5,227 nucleotides of DNA, from assembly GCA_934572365.1 (NCBI GenBank), contig CAKTKX010000107.1:1-5227 (forward strand), written 5' to 3'. The position numbers and the translations under genes are program-made. The notes under the pieces were generated by a model. The model was not told the origin of the DNA. It saw only the letters and a program-made list of their open reading frames with translations, and did no database searches. This document shows positions 1 to 5,151 of this stretch, in pieces. Source of the DNA: an uncultured Oscillospiraceae bacterium. Lineage in GTDB: Bacteria; Bacillota; Clostridia; Oscillospirales; Oscillospiraceae. The stretch's first letter is position 1, and each line of letters opens with the position of its first letter.

Positions 1-719
1 AAGAAAATGTCGCAGTTCAGATTCCAGTCGTCATAGTCGGGGGCGCGGCCGTCGTGGGGCTTGCCGGAGCGGAGAAGCCCGCCGATCTGCATGATACAGG
101 CAGTCTTATGCTCCCGGACAAAGGCGTTTTCCCGCTGGGAACCGGTTTCCAGGTCGGGATACATGTCCTCCAACTCCTGCGCGGTGATGAAGGTGACCTC
201 CCGGTTCAGCTCGGTGCGCAGCTGGGGGAAGCGGACGTGCAGGCGGTCGTTGGTGTCGCAGATGGCGCCCACGATGGCGCGGACGATGAGCTTCAGAAAG
301 TCCAGATTCCGGTTTTCCCGGGTAATGATCTTCTCCCAGTCCCACTGGTCGACGTAAATGGAATGGACGTTGTCCAGCGCCTCGTCCCGGCGGATGGCGT
401 TCATGTCGGTGTACAGGCCGTTTCCCACGGTGAAGTTGTAGCGCTTGAGAGCGAGACGCTTCCATTTTGCCAGAGAATGCACCACCTGGGCGTCCATGCC
501 CACGGCGGGGATATCAAAGGCCACAGGCCGCTCGTAGCCGTTCAGGTTATCGTTCAGGCCGGAGCTTTCGGTGACGAACAGGGGGGCGGAGACACGCTTC
601 AGATTCAGCGCCTTGGAAAATTCCTGCTGAAACGTCTCCTTGATGTAGGCAATGGCGCGCTGGGTGTCGTAGGCGTCCAGCACCGGCTTGTAGTTTTCGG
701 GAATGTATATCTTGTTCAT
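1..719 (-). CDS. asnA: Aspartate--ammonia ligase (AsnA), 3' end cut by the window edge
   Basis: This enzyme makes asparagine from aspartate, ammonia and ATP (to AMP and PPi) in the cytoplasm. It is a class II aminoacyl-tRNA-synthetase-like fold distinct from the glutamine-dependent AsnB. I translated it by hand: it opens with MNKIYIPENY and gives 239 complete codons before the window ends. Family blocks are visible: VHSLAKWKR at residues 80-88, GLYTDMNAIRRDE at 101-113, HSIYVDQWDWEK at 119-130, and HDGRAPDYDDW at 222-232. These match conserved stretches I recall from E. coli AsnA, such as VHSLAKWKR, YVDQWDWE and RAPDYDDW. Full-length members have about 330-340 residues, so roughly 100 C-terminal residues are missing because of the window boundary, not a mutation. 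The ATG start at 717-719 is supported by an AAAGGAT ribosome binding site (728-734) 8 nt upstream. The gene has its own promoter (756-783), and the terminator of the preceding unit separates it from the hydrolase gene, so it appears independently transcribed. The assignment is very secure. Confidence 0.96.
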   Translation of the reverse strand, partial: MNKIYIPENYKPVLDAYDTQRAIAYIKETFQQEFSKALNLKRVSAPLFVTESSGLNDNLNGYERPVAFDIPAVGMDAQVVHSLAKWKRLALKRYNFTVGNGLYTDMNAIRRDEALDNVHSIYVDQWDWEKIITRENRNLDFLKLIVRAIVGAICDTNDRLHVRFPQLRTELNREVTFITAQELEDMYPDLETGSQRENAFVREHKTACIMQIGGLLRSGKPHDGRAPDYDDWNLNCDIF

Positions 720-755
720 AAAGCGGCATCCTTTCACGGGAAACAATATGTGTCC

Positions 756-783
756 ATTGTATTCGTTTTTTCGGAAAAATCAA
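756..783 (-). promoter_or_regulatory. Sigma-A type promoter of asnA
   Basis: On the minus strand a -35 box TTGATT (778-783) and a -10 box TACAAT (756-761) are separated by 16 nt in an A/T-rich stretch. Transcription would begin near 749, leaving a leader of about 30 nt with the asnA ribosome binding site at 728-734. The leader is too short for a T-box or other riboswitch. The call rests on box match and placement only. Confidence 0.75.
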
Positions 784-815
784 GAGGAATTGTCATGCTG
801 CGCCGTCTTTCCGCG

Positions 816-846
816 AAAAAGTCCCCGCCGGGGTATCCCGGCGAGG
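816..846 (-). terminator. Intrinsic terminator after the alpha/beta hydrolase gene
   Basis: On the minus strand CCTCGCCGGG (837-846) pairs with CCCGGCGGGG (823-832) over 10 bp with one G-U pair and a 4-nt loop. After two bases (AC) follows a run of five T (816-820). It begins 7 nt after the hydrolase stop codon (854-856) and lies upstream of the asnA promoter, so it ends the two-gene HAD/hydrolase unit. Confidence 0.88.
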
Positions 847-853
847 GCAGTGG

Positions 854-1789
854 TCATGCTTTCGGCGTGAGCGCCTTTTCCACAAAGTCGGTCACGATTT
901 TCCGGTATCTGGGGGTGTCCACCAGATAGCTGAACCCATGGTCAGCGCCGGGGAAGGTACAGCGCGTTATCAGGGCGGGATTTTCTGATACGATGTCGCT
1001 CATTTCGCAGGGGACGAAGCTGTCGCTTTCCCCGTGGATGATCAGGATGGGAACCTTTGCCTGTTTCACTGCCCGGGCGGCGTCTGTTTCATTAACGTCG
1101 AAGCCGCCGTAGACCCGCCCGCCGATTTTTACAAACGGCCAGGATAATCGGTCGGGCATGTGCATATCCTTCGCGACCTTGCGGATGATGTCTCTGGGGG
1201 AGGAATAGGGGCAGTCGGCGATGATTCCTTTCACGTTTTCGGGCAAGTCCAGACCGGCAGCCATCAGCACCGTCGCCGCGCCCTTGGAGACGCCGTAGAG
1301 GATAATCTGCACATCTGCGCCGAACCGCTCCACGGCGAAGCGCACCCAGCTTTCCACGTCCCACCGCTCCTGAATGCCAAAGGTGATGGTACGGCCTTCG
1401 CTTCTGCCGTGGGCGCGTTCATCAATGAGCAGAAGATTGTGTCCCATGGAAAAGCTCAGCTCGCTGCCGCCGGCGAAATCCGTCAAGGCACTGCTGCGGT
1501 AGCCGTGGAAGCCGATGTCCAGCGGCGCGCCGTCCTTGACCTGATAGTAGCGTCCGAAGAGAGTCAGCCCGTCAAGGGATACGATGGAAACTTCCTCATA
1601 GGGACGGTCGCTGAGCTGGCAGAACAGGCGGTTGATCTCCCTGCGGTAGGGGTCATATTTGTGGCTGGAAAAGGTGGAGATTTTGTCCCGCCCCTTTTTG
1701 GGGGAATAGAACGCAATGCGGTAGGTATAGTATCCGCCCATCAGCAAAATGGCCGCGGCGGCGCACAGAAGAAACAGAAAAAGCATCAT
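854..1789 (-). CDS. Membrane-anchored alpha/beta hydrolase (YqkD-like serine hydrolase)
   Basis: This is a 311-residue serine hydrolase of unknown substrate. Residues 3-23 form a hydrophobic membrane segment. Basic residues follow it (R24, K31, K32, R34, K36) and none precede it, so by the positive-inside rule the catalytic domain should face the cytoplasm; this is inference. No cleavage site is evident. The alpha/beta hydrolase core has an HGY oxyanion-type motif at 95-97, LIDERAHGRSEG at 121-132 (similar to the DxRxHGxSxG signature of YqkD/YfhR-type proteins), and the nucleophile elbow GVSKG at 166-170 with Ser168. Asp256 in HGESDSFVP and His284 in GADHGF would complete the triad. All catalytic residues are present, so it should be active, plausibly as an esterase or peptidase-like enzyme. 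Its ATG lies 1 nt after the stop codon of the HAD gene, with GGAG (1798-1801) 8 nt upstream inside that gene, so the two are translationally coupled. A second ATG directly follows the first and could be used instead. Family assignment is firm; specific function is unknown. Confidence 0.88.
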   Translation of the reverse strand: MMLFLFLLCAAAAILLMGGYYTYRIAFYSPKKGRDKISTFSSHKYDPYRREINRLFCQLSDRPYEEVSIVSLDGLTLFGRYYQVKDGAPLDIGFHGYRSSALTDFAGGSELSFSMGHNLLLIDERAHGRSEGRTITFGIQERWDVESWVRFAVERFGADVQIILYGVSKGAATVLMAAGLDLPENVKGIIADCPYSSPRDIIRKVAKDMHMPDRLSWPFVKIGGRVYGGFDVNETDAARAVKQAKVPILIIHGESDSFVPCEMSDIVSENPALITRCTFPGADHGFSYLVDTPRYRKIVTDFVEKALTPKA

Positions 1790-1790
1790 G

Positions 1791-2495
1791 TCATAAGCTC
1801 CGGATATAGTCCATCAGCTCCGGGAAGCTGCCGTATGGATACTGGGAAATGTCCTTGCCATCCTTATTGATCAGGCAGTCGGTGAGAAGGAACACCTGCA
1901 TACCAAGGGTGCGGGCAATCATGTCCTCGCCTACATCGTTGCCGACCATGAGACATTCTTCGGCGGTCAAATTCAGTTTACCCAGAATTTCCCGGTAGTA
2001 GTCCGGATTGGGCTTGCAGAAGGAGGAATTGTCATAGGTGGTGATGAACTCGAAATCCTCTGGCGTCAGCCCCGCCCACCGAACCCGGCTCTGGGTGGCC
2101 GTGGGCGGGAAAAGGGGATTGGTGGCAAGCACGGTGCGGTACCCCATGGCATGGAGAGCGCGAACCGTTTCCGCCGCGGCGGGCCGAAAGCCGCAGACGT
2201 GGCGGCATTCCTGAAATTCCGTTTTGTAGAATTCGTCGTAAAGGGGAACGTCCTTCAACGCGTCCTGACCGAACATGTCGGCGAAGGTTTCCCAGAAGAC
2301 GGCCTCGTTGGTCTTCCTGCCGCTGTTCGCGACCATGGCGCCGGTGCCGCGCCAGACTGCCTTGACAAGCTGTTGGGGGTCATAGCCGTATGGCATCATC
2401 TTTGCCGCCAGACGGTGCAGGTAGTCCTTGACGAATACCTCCTGATCCATGGGAAGCAGCGTGCCGTCCAGATCAAAAAGAATTGTGGTGAGCAT
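1791..2495 (-). CDS. HAD-superfamily hydrolase (phosphatase-like)
   Basis: This is a 234-residue soluble haloacid-dehalogenase-type phosphohydrolase of unknown substrate. All four HAD motifs are visible. Motif I is DLDGT with nucleophile Asp8 and acid/base Asp10. Motif II is the ATN stretch with Thr125. Motif III is Lys161 in CKPNPDYY. Motif IV is GNDVGEDM with Asp187 and Asp191 as Mg2+ ligands. The stretch between about 15 and 95 is largely helical in character and fits a type C1 cap, which suggests small-molecule phosphate esters as substrates. I chose the ATG at 2493-2495 because GAGG (2504-2507) sits 8 nt upstream and motif I then begins at residue 8, as is usual. An in-frame ATG at 2516 would add seven residues but lacks a good ribosome binding site. 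The gene has a promoter at 2528-2556 and is coupled to the downstream hydrolase gene (stop to start spacing 1 nt). It follows the methionine genes, but nothing ties it to methionine synthesis. Confidence 0.9.
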   Translation of the reverse strand: MLTTILFDLDGTLLPMDQEVFVKDYLHRLAAKMMPYGYDPQQLVKAVWRGTGAMVANSGRKTNEAVFWETFADMFGQDALKDVPLYDEFYKTEFQECRHVCGFRPAAAETVRALHAMGYRTVLATNPLFPPTATQSRVRWAGLTPEDFEFITTYDNSSFCKPNPDYYREILGKLNLTAEECLMVGNDVGEDMIARTLGMQVFLLTDCLINKDGKDISQYPYGSFPELMDYIRSL

Positions 2496-2503
2496 TGTTT
2501 TAA

Positions 2504-2507
2504 CCTC
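2504..2507 (-). promoter_or_regulatory. Ribosome binding site deciding the HAD gene start
   Basis: On the minus strand GCGAGGTTAAAACAATG places GAGG 8 nt before the ATG at 2493-2495. The alternative upstream ATG (2514-2516) is preceded by TAAAAT-like sequence without a purine-rich binding site, and it lies only a few bases after the predicted transcription start near 2521. This favours the shorter 234-residue protein. Confidence 0.75.
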
Positions 2508-2527
2508 GCAATTCATATTTTACCAGA

Positions 2528-2556
2528 ATTATACAGCAGCCGCCGCCCCATTTCAA
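2528..2556 (-). promoter_or_regulatory. Sigma-A promoter of the HAD/hydrolase unit, nested in an inverted repeat
   Basis: On the minus strand TTGAAA (2551-2556) and a perfect TATAAT (2528-2533) are separated by the optimal 17 nt. Transcription should start near 2521, giving a leader of about 25 nt with GAGG at 2504-2507. The -35 box occupies the loop of the inverted repeat at 2538-2572, and the repeat's second arm is the spacer. The box match is strong; whether the repeat modulates it is unknown. Confidence 0.82.
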
Positions 2557-2572
2557 GTATGGGACGGCGGCT
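2538..2572 (-). repeat. 14-bp inverted repeat after metA (weak terminator or operator)
   Basis: On the minus strand AGCCGCCGTCCCAT (2559-2572) pairs with ATGGGGCGGCGGCT (2538-2551) over 14 bp with a single G-T(U) pair and a 7-nt loop. It starts 13 nt after the metA stop codon, where a terminator is expected. It lacks a T tract: the following bases read GCTGTATAATTCTGG, which is instead the -10 region of the next promoter. It may terminate weakly, stabilise the metA mRNA 3' end, or act on the overlapping promoter. Readthrough from metA into the HAD gene is therefore possible. Confidence 0.8.
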
Positions 2573-2585
2573 GTATTGTAAACTT

Positions 2586-3521
2586 TTATTCGCGGGTGGA
2601 TTCCACGCCCACGGCCATGATGTCGTATGGCGTCGTCTGATAGACAAAGTAGTTCAGCCAGTTGCTGAACAGCAGATGGGCGTGTCCCCGCCAGCGGACG
2701 ACGGGGCGCTGGGTGTCATCGTCGTTGGGATAGTAGTTCGCCGGGACGTGGATGGGCAGACCCTGGGCTTTGTCCCGGAGGTATTCCTTTTCCAGCGTGT
2801 CCGCGTCGTACTCGGCGTGGCCGGTGACGAAAATCTGACGGCCCTCCTTGTTCATGGCGGCGTAGACCCCGGCATCCGGAGAGGAAGCCAGAATTTTCAG
2901 GCCGGGAACGGCTTCGATGTCGGCACGCTCCACGGTGGTGTGCCGGGAGTGGGGAATCCAGAATTCATCGTCAAAGCCCCGGAGCAGAATGGCGCGCTTG
3001 TAGTCCGCATGGTGGGGGTACACGCCGAACAGTTTTTCCGGGAGGGCTTTTTTCTGGATGCCGTAGTGGTAGTAAAGCCCAGCCTGTGCGCCCCAGCAGA
3101 TGTGGAAGGTGGAATGGACGTTGGTCTTGCTCCACTCCATGATTTGGCACAGCTCCGGCCAGTAGTCCACCTCTTCAAAGGGCATCTGCTCCACCGGTGC
3201 GCCGGTGATCACCATGCCGTCGAATTTCCGGTCTTTCAGCTCATCGAAGGTCTTGTAGAAATTCAGCAGATGCTCCTGGGGGGTGTTCTTGGAGCGGTGG
3301 GTGGAGACCATCATCAGCTCCAGATGCACCTGCAACGGCGTGTTGCCAAGCAGCCGGCTGAGCTGGGTCTCCGTGACGATCTTGGTGGGCATGAGGTTTA
3401 ACAGCACGATCTCCAGAGGGCGGATGTGCTGGGTCTCAGCCCGAGTCTTTTGCATGACAAAAATATTTTCCTGCTGCAGAATGCCCGCTGCTGGCAGGTC
3501 GTTGGGAATCTGAATGGGCAT
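2586..3521 (-). CDS. metAA: Homoserine O-acetyltransferase (MetA family, acetyl-CoA type)
   Basis: This enzyme transfers an acyl group from acyl-CoA to the hydroxyl of homoserine, the first committed step of methionine synthesis, in the cytoplasm. The 311-residue length is normal for the MetA family, which has a class I glutamine-amidotransferase-like fold. The nucleophile is Cys142 in HICWGAQA (140-147). His235 and Glu237 in VTGHAEYD (232-239) complete the catalytic set and fall at the same numbers as in E. coli MetA. Residue 111, in [13 protein letters not shown], is Glu. In this family Glu111 is associated with acetyl-CoA use and Gly111 with succinyl-CoA use, so I call an acetyltransferase even though many databases label such proteins succinyltransferases. 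The ATG (3519-3521) has a strong AGGAGG site (3529-3534) 7 nt upstream. The gene begins 24 nt after metY ends, with no promoter or terminator between, so the two share one mRNA. The enzyme's product is the substrate of MetY. Confidence 0.95.
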   Translation of the reverse strand: MPIQIPNDLPAAGILQQENIFVMQKTRAETQHIRPLEIVLLNLMPTKIVTETQLSRLLGNTPLQVHLELMMVSTHRSKNTPQEHLLNFYKTFDELKDRKFDGMVITGAPVEQMPFEEVDYWPELCQIMEWSKTNVHSTFHICWGAQAGLYYHYGIQKKALPEKLFGVYPHHADYKRAILLRGFDDEFWIPHSRHTTVERADIEAVPGLKILASSPDAGVYAAMNKEGRQIFVTGHAEYDADTLEKEYLRDKAQGLPIHVPANYYPNDDDTQRPVVRWRGHAHLLFSNWLNYFVYQTTPYDIMAVGVESTRE

Positions 3522-3545
3522 AGGGCTTCCTCCTGAGAATCGAAA

Positions 3546-4832
3546 TTATACGTTTTCCAGCGCCTGGGCGATGTCCTCAATGAGATCCTGAGCGTTTTCC
3601 AGACCGCAGCTCAGACGGATGAGGTCAGCGCCGACACCGGCGGCGTCCAGCTCCGCGTCGGTCATCTGACGGTGGGTGGAGGAGGCGGGGTGCAGGCAGC
3701 AGGTGTGGGAATCGGCCACATGGGTCTCGATGGAACCCAGCTTCAGGTGTTTCATGAAGGTCTCGGCTGCTTTCCGTCCGCCGTAGAGACCGAAGGAAAT
3801 GACGCCGCAGGTGCCGTTCGGCATGTACTTATGGGCAAGATCGTAATATTTGTCACCCTTCAACCCGGCAAATTTCACCCACTTGACCTTTTCATGACCC
3901 TGCAAAAATTCTGCCACGGCCTGGGCGTTGGCGCAGTGCTGCTTCATGCGGAAGGGCAGGCTTTCCAGACCCAGATTCAGCAAAAACGCGCTTTGGGGGG
4001 ACTGGACGCAGCCAAAGTCCCGCATCAGCTGGGCGGTACACTTGGTGATGAACGCGCCGCCAAGGCCGAAGCGCTGGGTATAGGTGACACCGTGGTAGCT
4101 TTCATCAGGGGTACACAGGCCGGGGAATTTGTCCGGGTAGGCCGTCCAGTCGAACTTGCCGCCGTCCACGATAGCGCCGCCCAGAGCGGAAGCATGGCCG
4201 TCCATGTACTTGGTGGTGGAGTGGGTGACGATATCCGCGCCCCACCGGAAGGGCTGGCAGTTGATGGGGGTGGCGAAGGTGTTGTCCACAATGAGGGGAA
4301 CGCCGTGGGCGTGGGCGGCCTTGGCGAATTTCTCGATGTCCAGCACCGTCAGGGCGGGATTGGCGATGGTCTCGCCGAACACGGCCTTGGTGTTGGGGCG
4401 GAAGGCGGCGTTCAGCTCCTCCTCGGTGCAGTCCGGGTCGATAAAGGTGGTTTCCAGACCCATTTTCTTCATGGTAACGGAGAAAAGATTGAAGCTGCCG
4501 CCGTAAATGGCGGAGCTGGCGACGATGTGGTCGCCGCAGCCGGCGATATTGAACACAGCCATGAAGGTTGCCGCCTGGCCGGAGCCGGTGAGCATGGCGG
4601 CGGTGCCGCCCTCCAGAGCGCAGATCTTGGCGGCGACGGCGTCGCAGGTGGGGTTTGCCAGACGGGAATAGAAGTAGCCGTCGGCTTCCAGGTCAAAAAG
4701 CTTTCCCATATCCTCGGAGGTATCATACTTGAATGTGGTACTCTGGACGATGGGGATTTGGCGGGGTTCGCCGTTTTTGGGCGTATAACCGGACTGAATG
4801 CACAGGGTTTCGGGGCGCAGCTTGGAATCCAT
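3546..4832 (-). CDS. metY: O-acetylhomoserine sulfhydrylase (PLP enzyme)
   Basis: This enzyme replaces the acetate of O-acetylhomoserine with sulfide to give homocysteine, using pyridoxal phosphate, in the cytoplasm. At 428 residues it has the usual length of the MetY/Met17 branch of the Cys/Met-metabolism family; cystathionine gamma-synthases are shorter, nearer 380-400. Visible landmarks are YSRLANPT (55-62), the GSGQAA stretch (83-88) near the cofactor phosphate, Asp183 in VDNTFATP that contacts the pyridine nitrogen, the Schiff-base Lys208 in THSTTKY, HPASSTHRQM (381-390) and the C-terminal SCGLE (408-412). The ATG (4830-4832) has GAGGTGA (4839-4845) 6 nt upstream, and the leader is about 26 nt. 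It is the first gene of the metY-metA operon, driven by the promoter at 4865-4893. A cystathionine gamma-synthase or methionine gamma-lyase activity cannot be excluded from sequence alone, but length, motifs and the acetyl-type MetA next door favour sulfhydrylase. Confidence 0.94.
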   Translation of the reverse strand: MDSKLRPETLCIQSGYTPKNGEPRQIPIVQSTTFKYDTSEDMGKLFDLEADGYFYSRLANPTCDAVAAKICALEGGTAAMLTGSGQAATFMAVFNIAGCGDHIVASSAIYGGSFNLFSVTMKKMGLETTFIDPDCTEEELNAAFRPNTKAVFGETIANPALTVLDIEKFAKAAHAHGVPLIVDNTFATPINCQPFRWGADIVTHSTTKYMDGHASALGGAIVDGGKFDWTAYPDKFPGLCTPDESYHGVTYTQRFGLGGAFITKCTAQLMRDFGCVQSPQSAFLLNLGLESLPFRMKQHCANAQAVAEFLQGHEKVKWVKFAGLKGDKYYDLAHKYMPNGTCGVISFGLYGGRKAAETFMKHLKLGSIETHVADSHTCCLHPASSTHRQMTDAELDAAGVGADLIRLSCGLENAQDLIEDIAQALENV

Positions 4833-4864
4833 GAGAAATCACCTCATAATGTAATTTTTTGTCT

Positions 4865-4893
4865 ATTGTAAACGTTCGGAGGGCGTTTGTCAA
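4865..4893 (-). promoter_or_regulatory. Strong sigma-A promoter of metY-metA
   Basis: On the minus strand a consensus -35 TTGACA (4888-4893) and a -10 TACAAT (4865-4870) are spaced by 17 nt. Transcription would start near 4858, leaving about 26 nt of leader, which is too short for a SAM riboswitch or T-box. Control of this operon, if any, must act at the promoter or through transcription entering from upstream. Confidence 0.88.
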
Positions 4894-4897
4894 CGCC
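4882..4897. promoter_or_regulatory. Perfect palindrome over the metY -35 box (candidate operator)
   Basis: GGCGTTTGTCAACGCC has 6-nt arms GGCGTT/AACGCC around a 4-nt centre. It covers the whole -35 hexamer. A second, imperfect dyad (CCTG 4896-4899 with CAGG 4905-4908) lies just upstream and overlaps its edge. The position suits a repressor that blocks RNA polymerase, for example one sensing methionine or cysteine status. I do not recognise it as the site of a named regulator. Confidence 0.5.
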
Positions 4898-4923
4898 TGA
4901 CCGACAGGTTGCCGCCGACGCAG

Positions 4924-4956
4924 AAAACCACCGCAATTCTGACGGAACTGCGGTGG
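4924..4956 (-). terminator. Intrinsic terminator upstream of the metY promoter
   Basis: On the minus strand CCACCGCA (4949-4956) pairs perfectly with TGCGGTGG (4928-4935). Three more pairs follow after an opposed mismatch, closing a 5-nt loop, and the 3' arm is followed directly by TTTT (4924-4927). It lies about 30 nt upstream of the metY -35 box and over 150 nt after the tRNA's own terminator. It either backs up that terminator or ends a short transcript begun between the two. Confidence 0.72.
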
Positions 4957-5000
4957 CTTGGATAGCAAGGGGAGAGAAAATGCATGCCTGCTATTTTCCC

Positions 5001-5036
5001 AATCGTAACGCCGATAGTAACCGGGATGGTAACCGG
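5001..5036. repeat. Three contiguous imperfect 12-bp tandem repeats
   Basis: Read on the minus strand the units are CCGGTTACCATC (5025-5036), CCGGTTACTATC (5013-5024) and GGCGTTACGATT (5001-5012). The first two differ at one position and the third is more diverged, but GTTAC and the 12-nt phase are kept. Such an array could be a small minisatellite or a set of protein-binding sites; nothing in the sequence decides which. Confidence 0.7.
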
Positions 5037-5060
5037 CGAGGATTCGGGGATTTTTGCGGG

Positions 5061-5090
5061 ATTTTAGAGAAATTGAAAAAGCGGTTTCAA
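5061..5090 (-). promoter_or_regulatory. Possible promoter for a short intergenic transcript
   Basis: On the minus strand TTGAAA (5085-5090) and TAAAAT (5061-5066) are spaced by 18 nt. The -35 box is one arm of a TTGAAA...TTTCAA dyad (5073-5078 with 5085-5090). A transcript from about 5054 would run through the tandem repeats to the terminator at 4924-4956, roughly 130 nt. The region is A/T-rich, so a chance match is quite possible. Confidence 0.4.
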
Positions 5091-5107
5091 GAAACTTTTA
5101 TAGAAAT

Positions 5108-5151
5108 AAAGTACCCCAAACTCCTGATTATACAGGAATTTGGGGTACTTT
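5108..5151 (-). terminator. Strong terminator directly behind tRNA-Ser
   Basis: AAAGTACCCCAAA (5108-5120) and TTTGGGGTACTTT (5139-5151) form a 13-bp perfect stem, extended after one mismatch by TCCTG/CAGGA and closed by a 6-nt loop. On the minus strand the stem ends in TTT and continues ATTTCTAT, a U-rich tail. The stem's first base overlaps the last A of the tRNA CCA end. The near-symmetric A/T flanks would allow some termination from the other strand too. Confidence 0.85.

Larger units (their letters stand above)
4957..5107. other. Intergenic stretch without a supported gene
   Basis: No reading frame here has a credible start with a ribosome binding site. The only minus-strand ATG frame of note (from about 4984, 31 codons) has no properly spaced binding site and runs through the terminator and the metY promoter. 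The stretch holds a possible promoter (5061-5090) and three 12-bp tandem repeats (5001-5036), described separately. Confidence 0.6.

Noticed and set aside
1..719. asnA as a truncated pseudogene
   Set aside because: The reading frame is uninterrupted with all conserved blocks to the last base of the window; the missing C-terminus is explained by the window edge.
54..929. Plus-strand open frame of 291 codons over the left end
   Set aside because: It is antisense to asnA, to the asnA promoter and to the terminator of the hydrolase gene. The minus strand gives an unmistakable AsnA protein.
2151..3401. Long plus-strand open frame of about 416 codons opposite metA and the HAD gene
   Set aside because: It spans two real genes and their intergenic promoter on the other strand and lacks any recognisable motif, so it is a complement artefact of GC-rich coding sequence.
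4833..4862. SAM riboswitch or T-box leader for metY
   Set aside because: The predicted start leaves only about 26 nt of leader, and I saw no SAM-I core or T-box consensus further upstream. The GGTGG at 4928-4935 read on the minus strand is the 3' arm of a terminator, not a T-box.
3672..4871. Long plus-strand open frame of about 400 codons opposite metY
   Set aside because: It lies fully antisense to a gene with intact PLP-enzyme motifs. Its composition (rich in Gly, Val, Ala, His) is typical of a GC-rich complement, and it matches no protein family I recognise.
4889..4986. Small minus-strand frame of about 31 codons starting near 4984
   Set aside because: Its only purine-rich element is too close to the ATG, and the frame runs through the terminator stem and the metY promoter.
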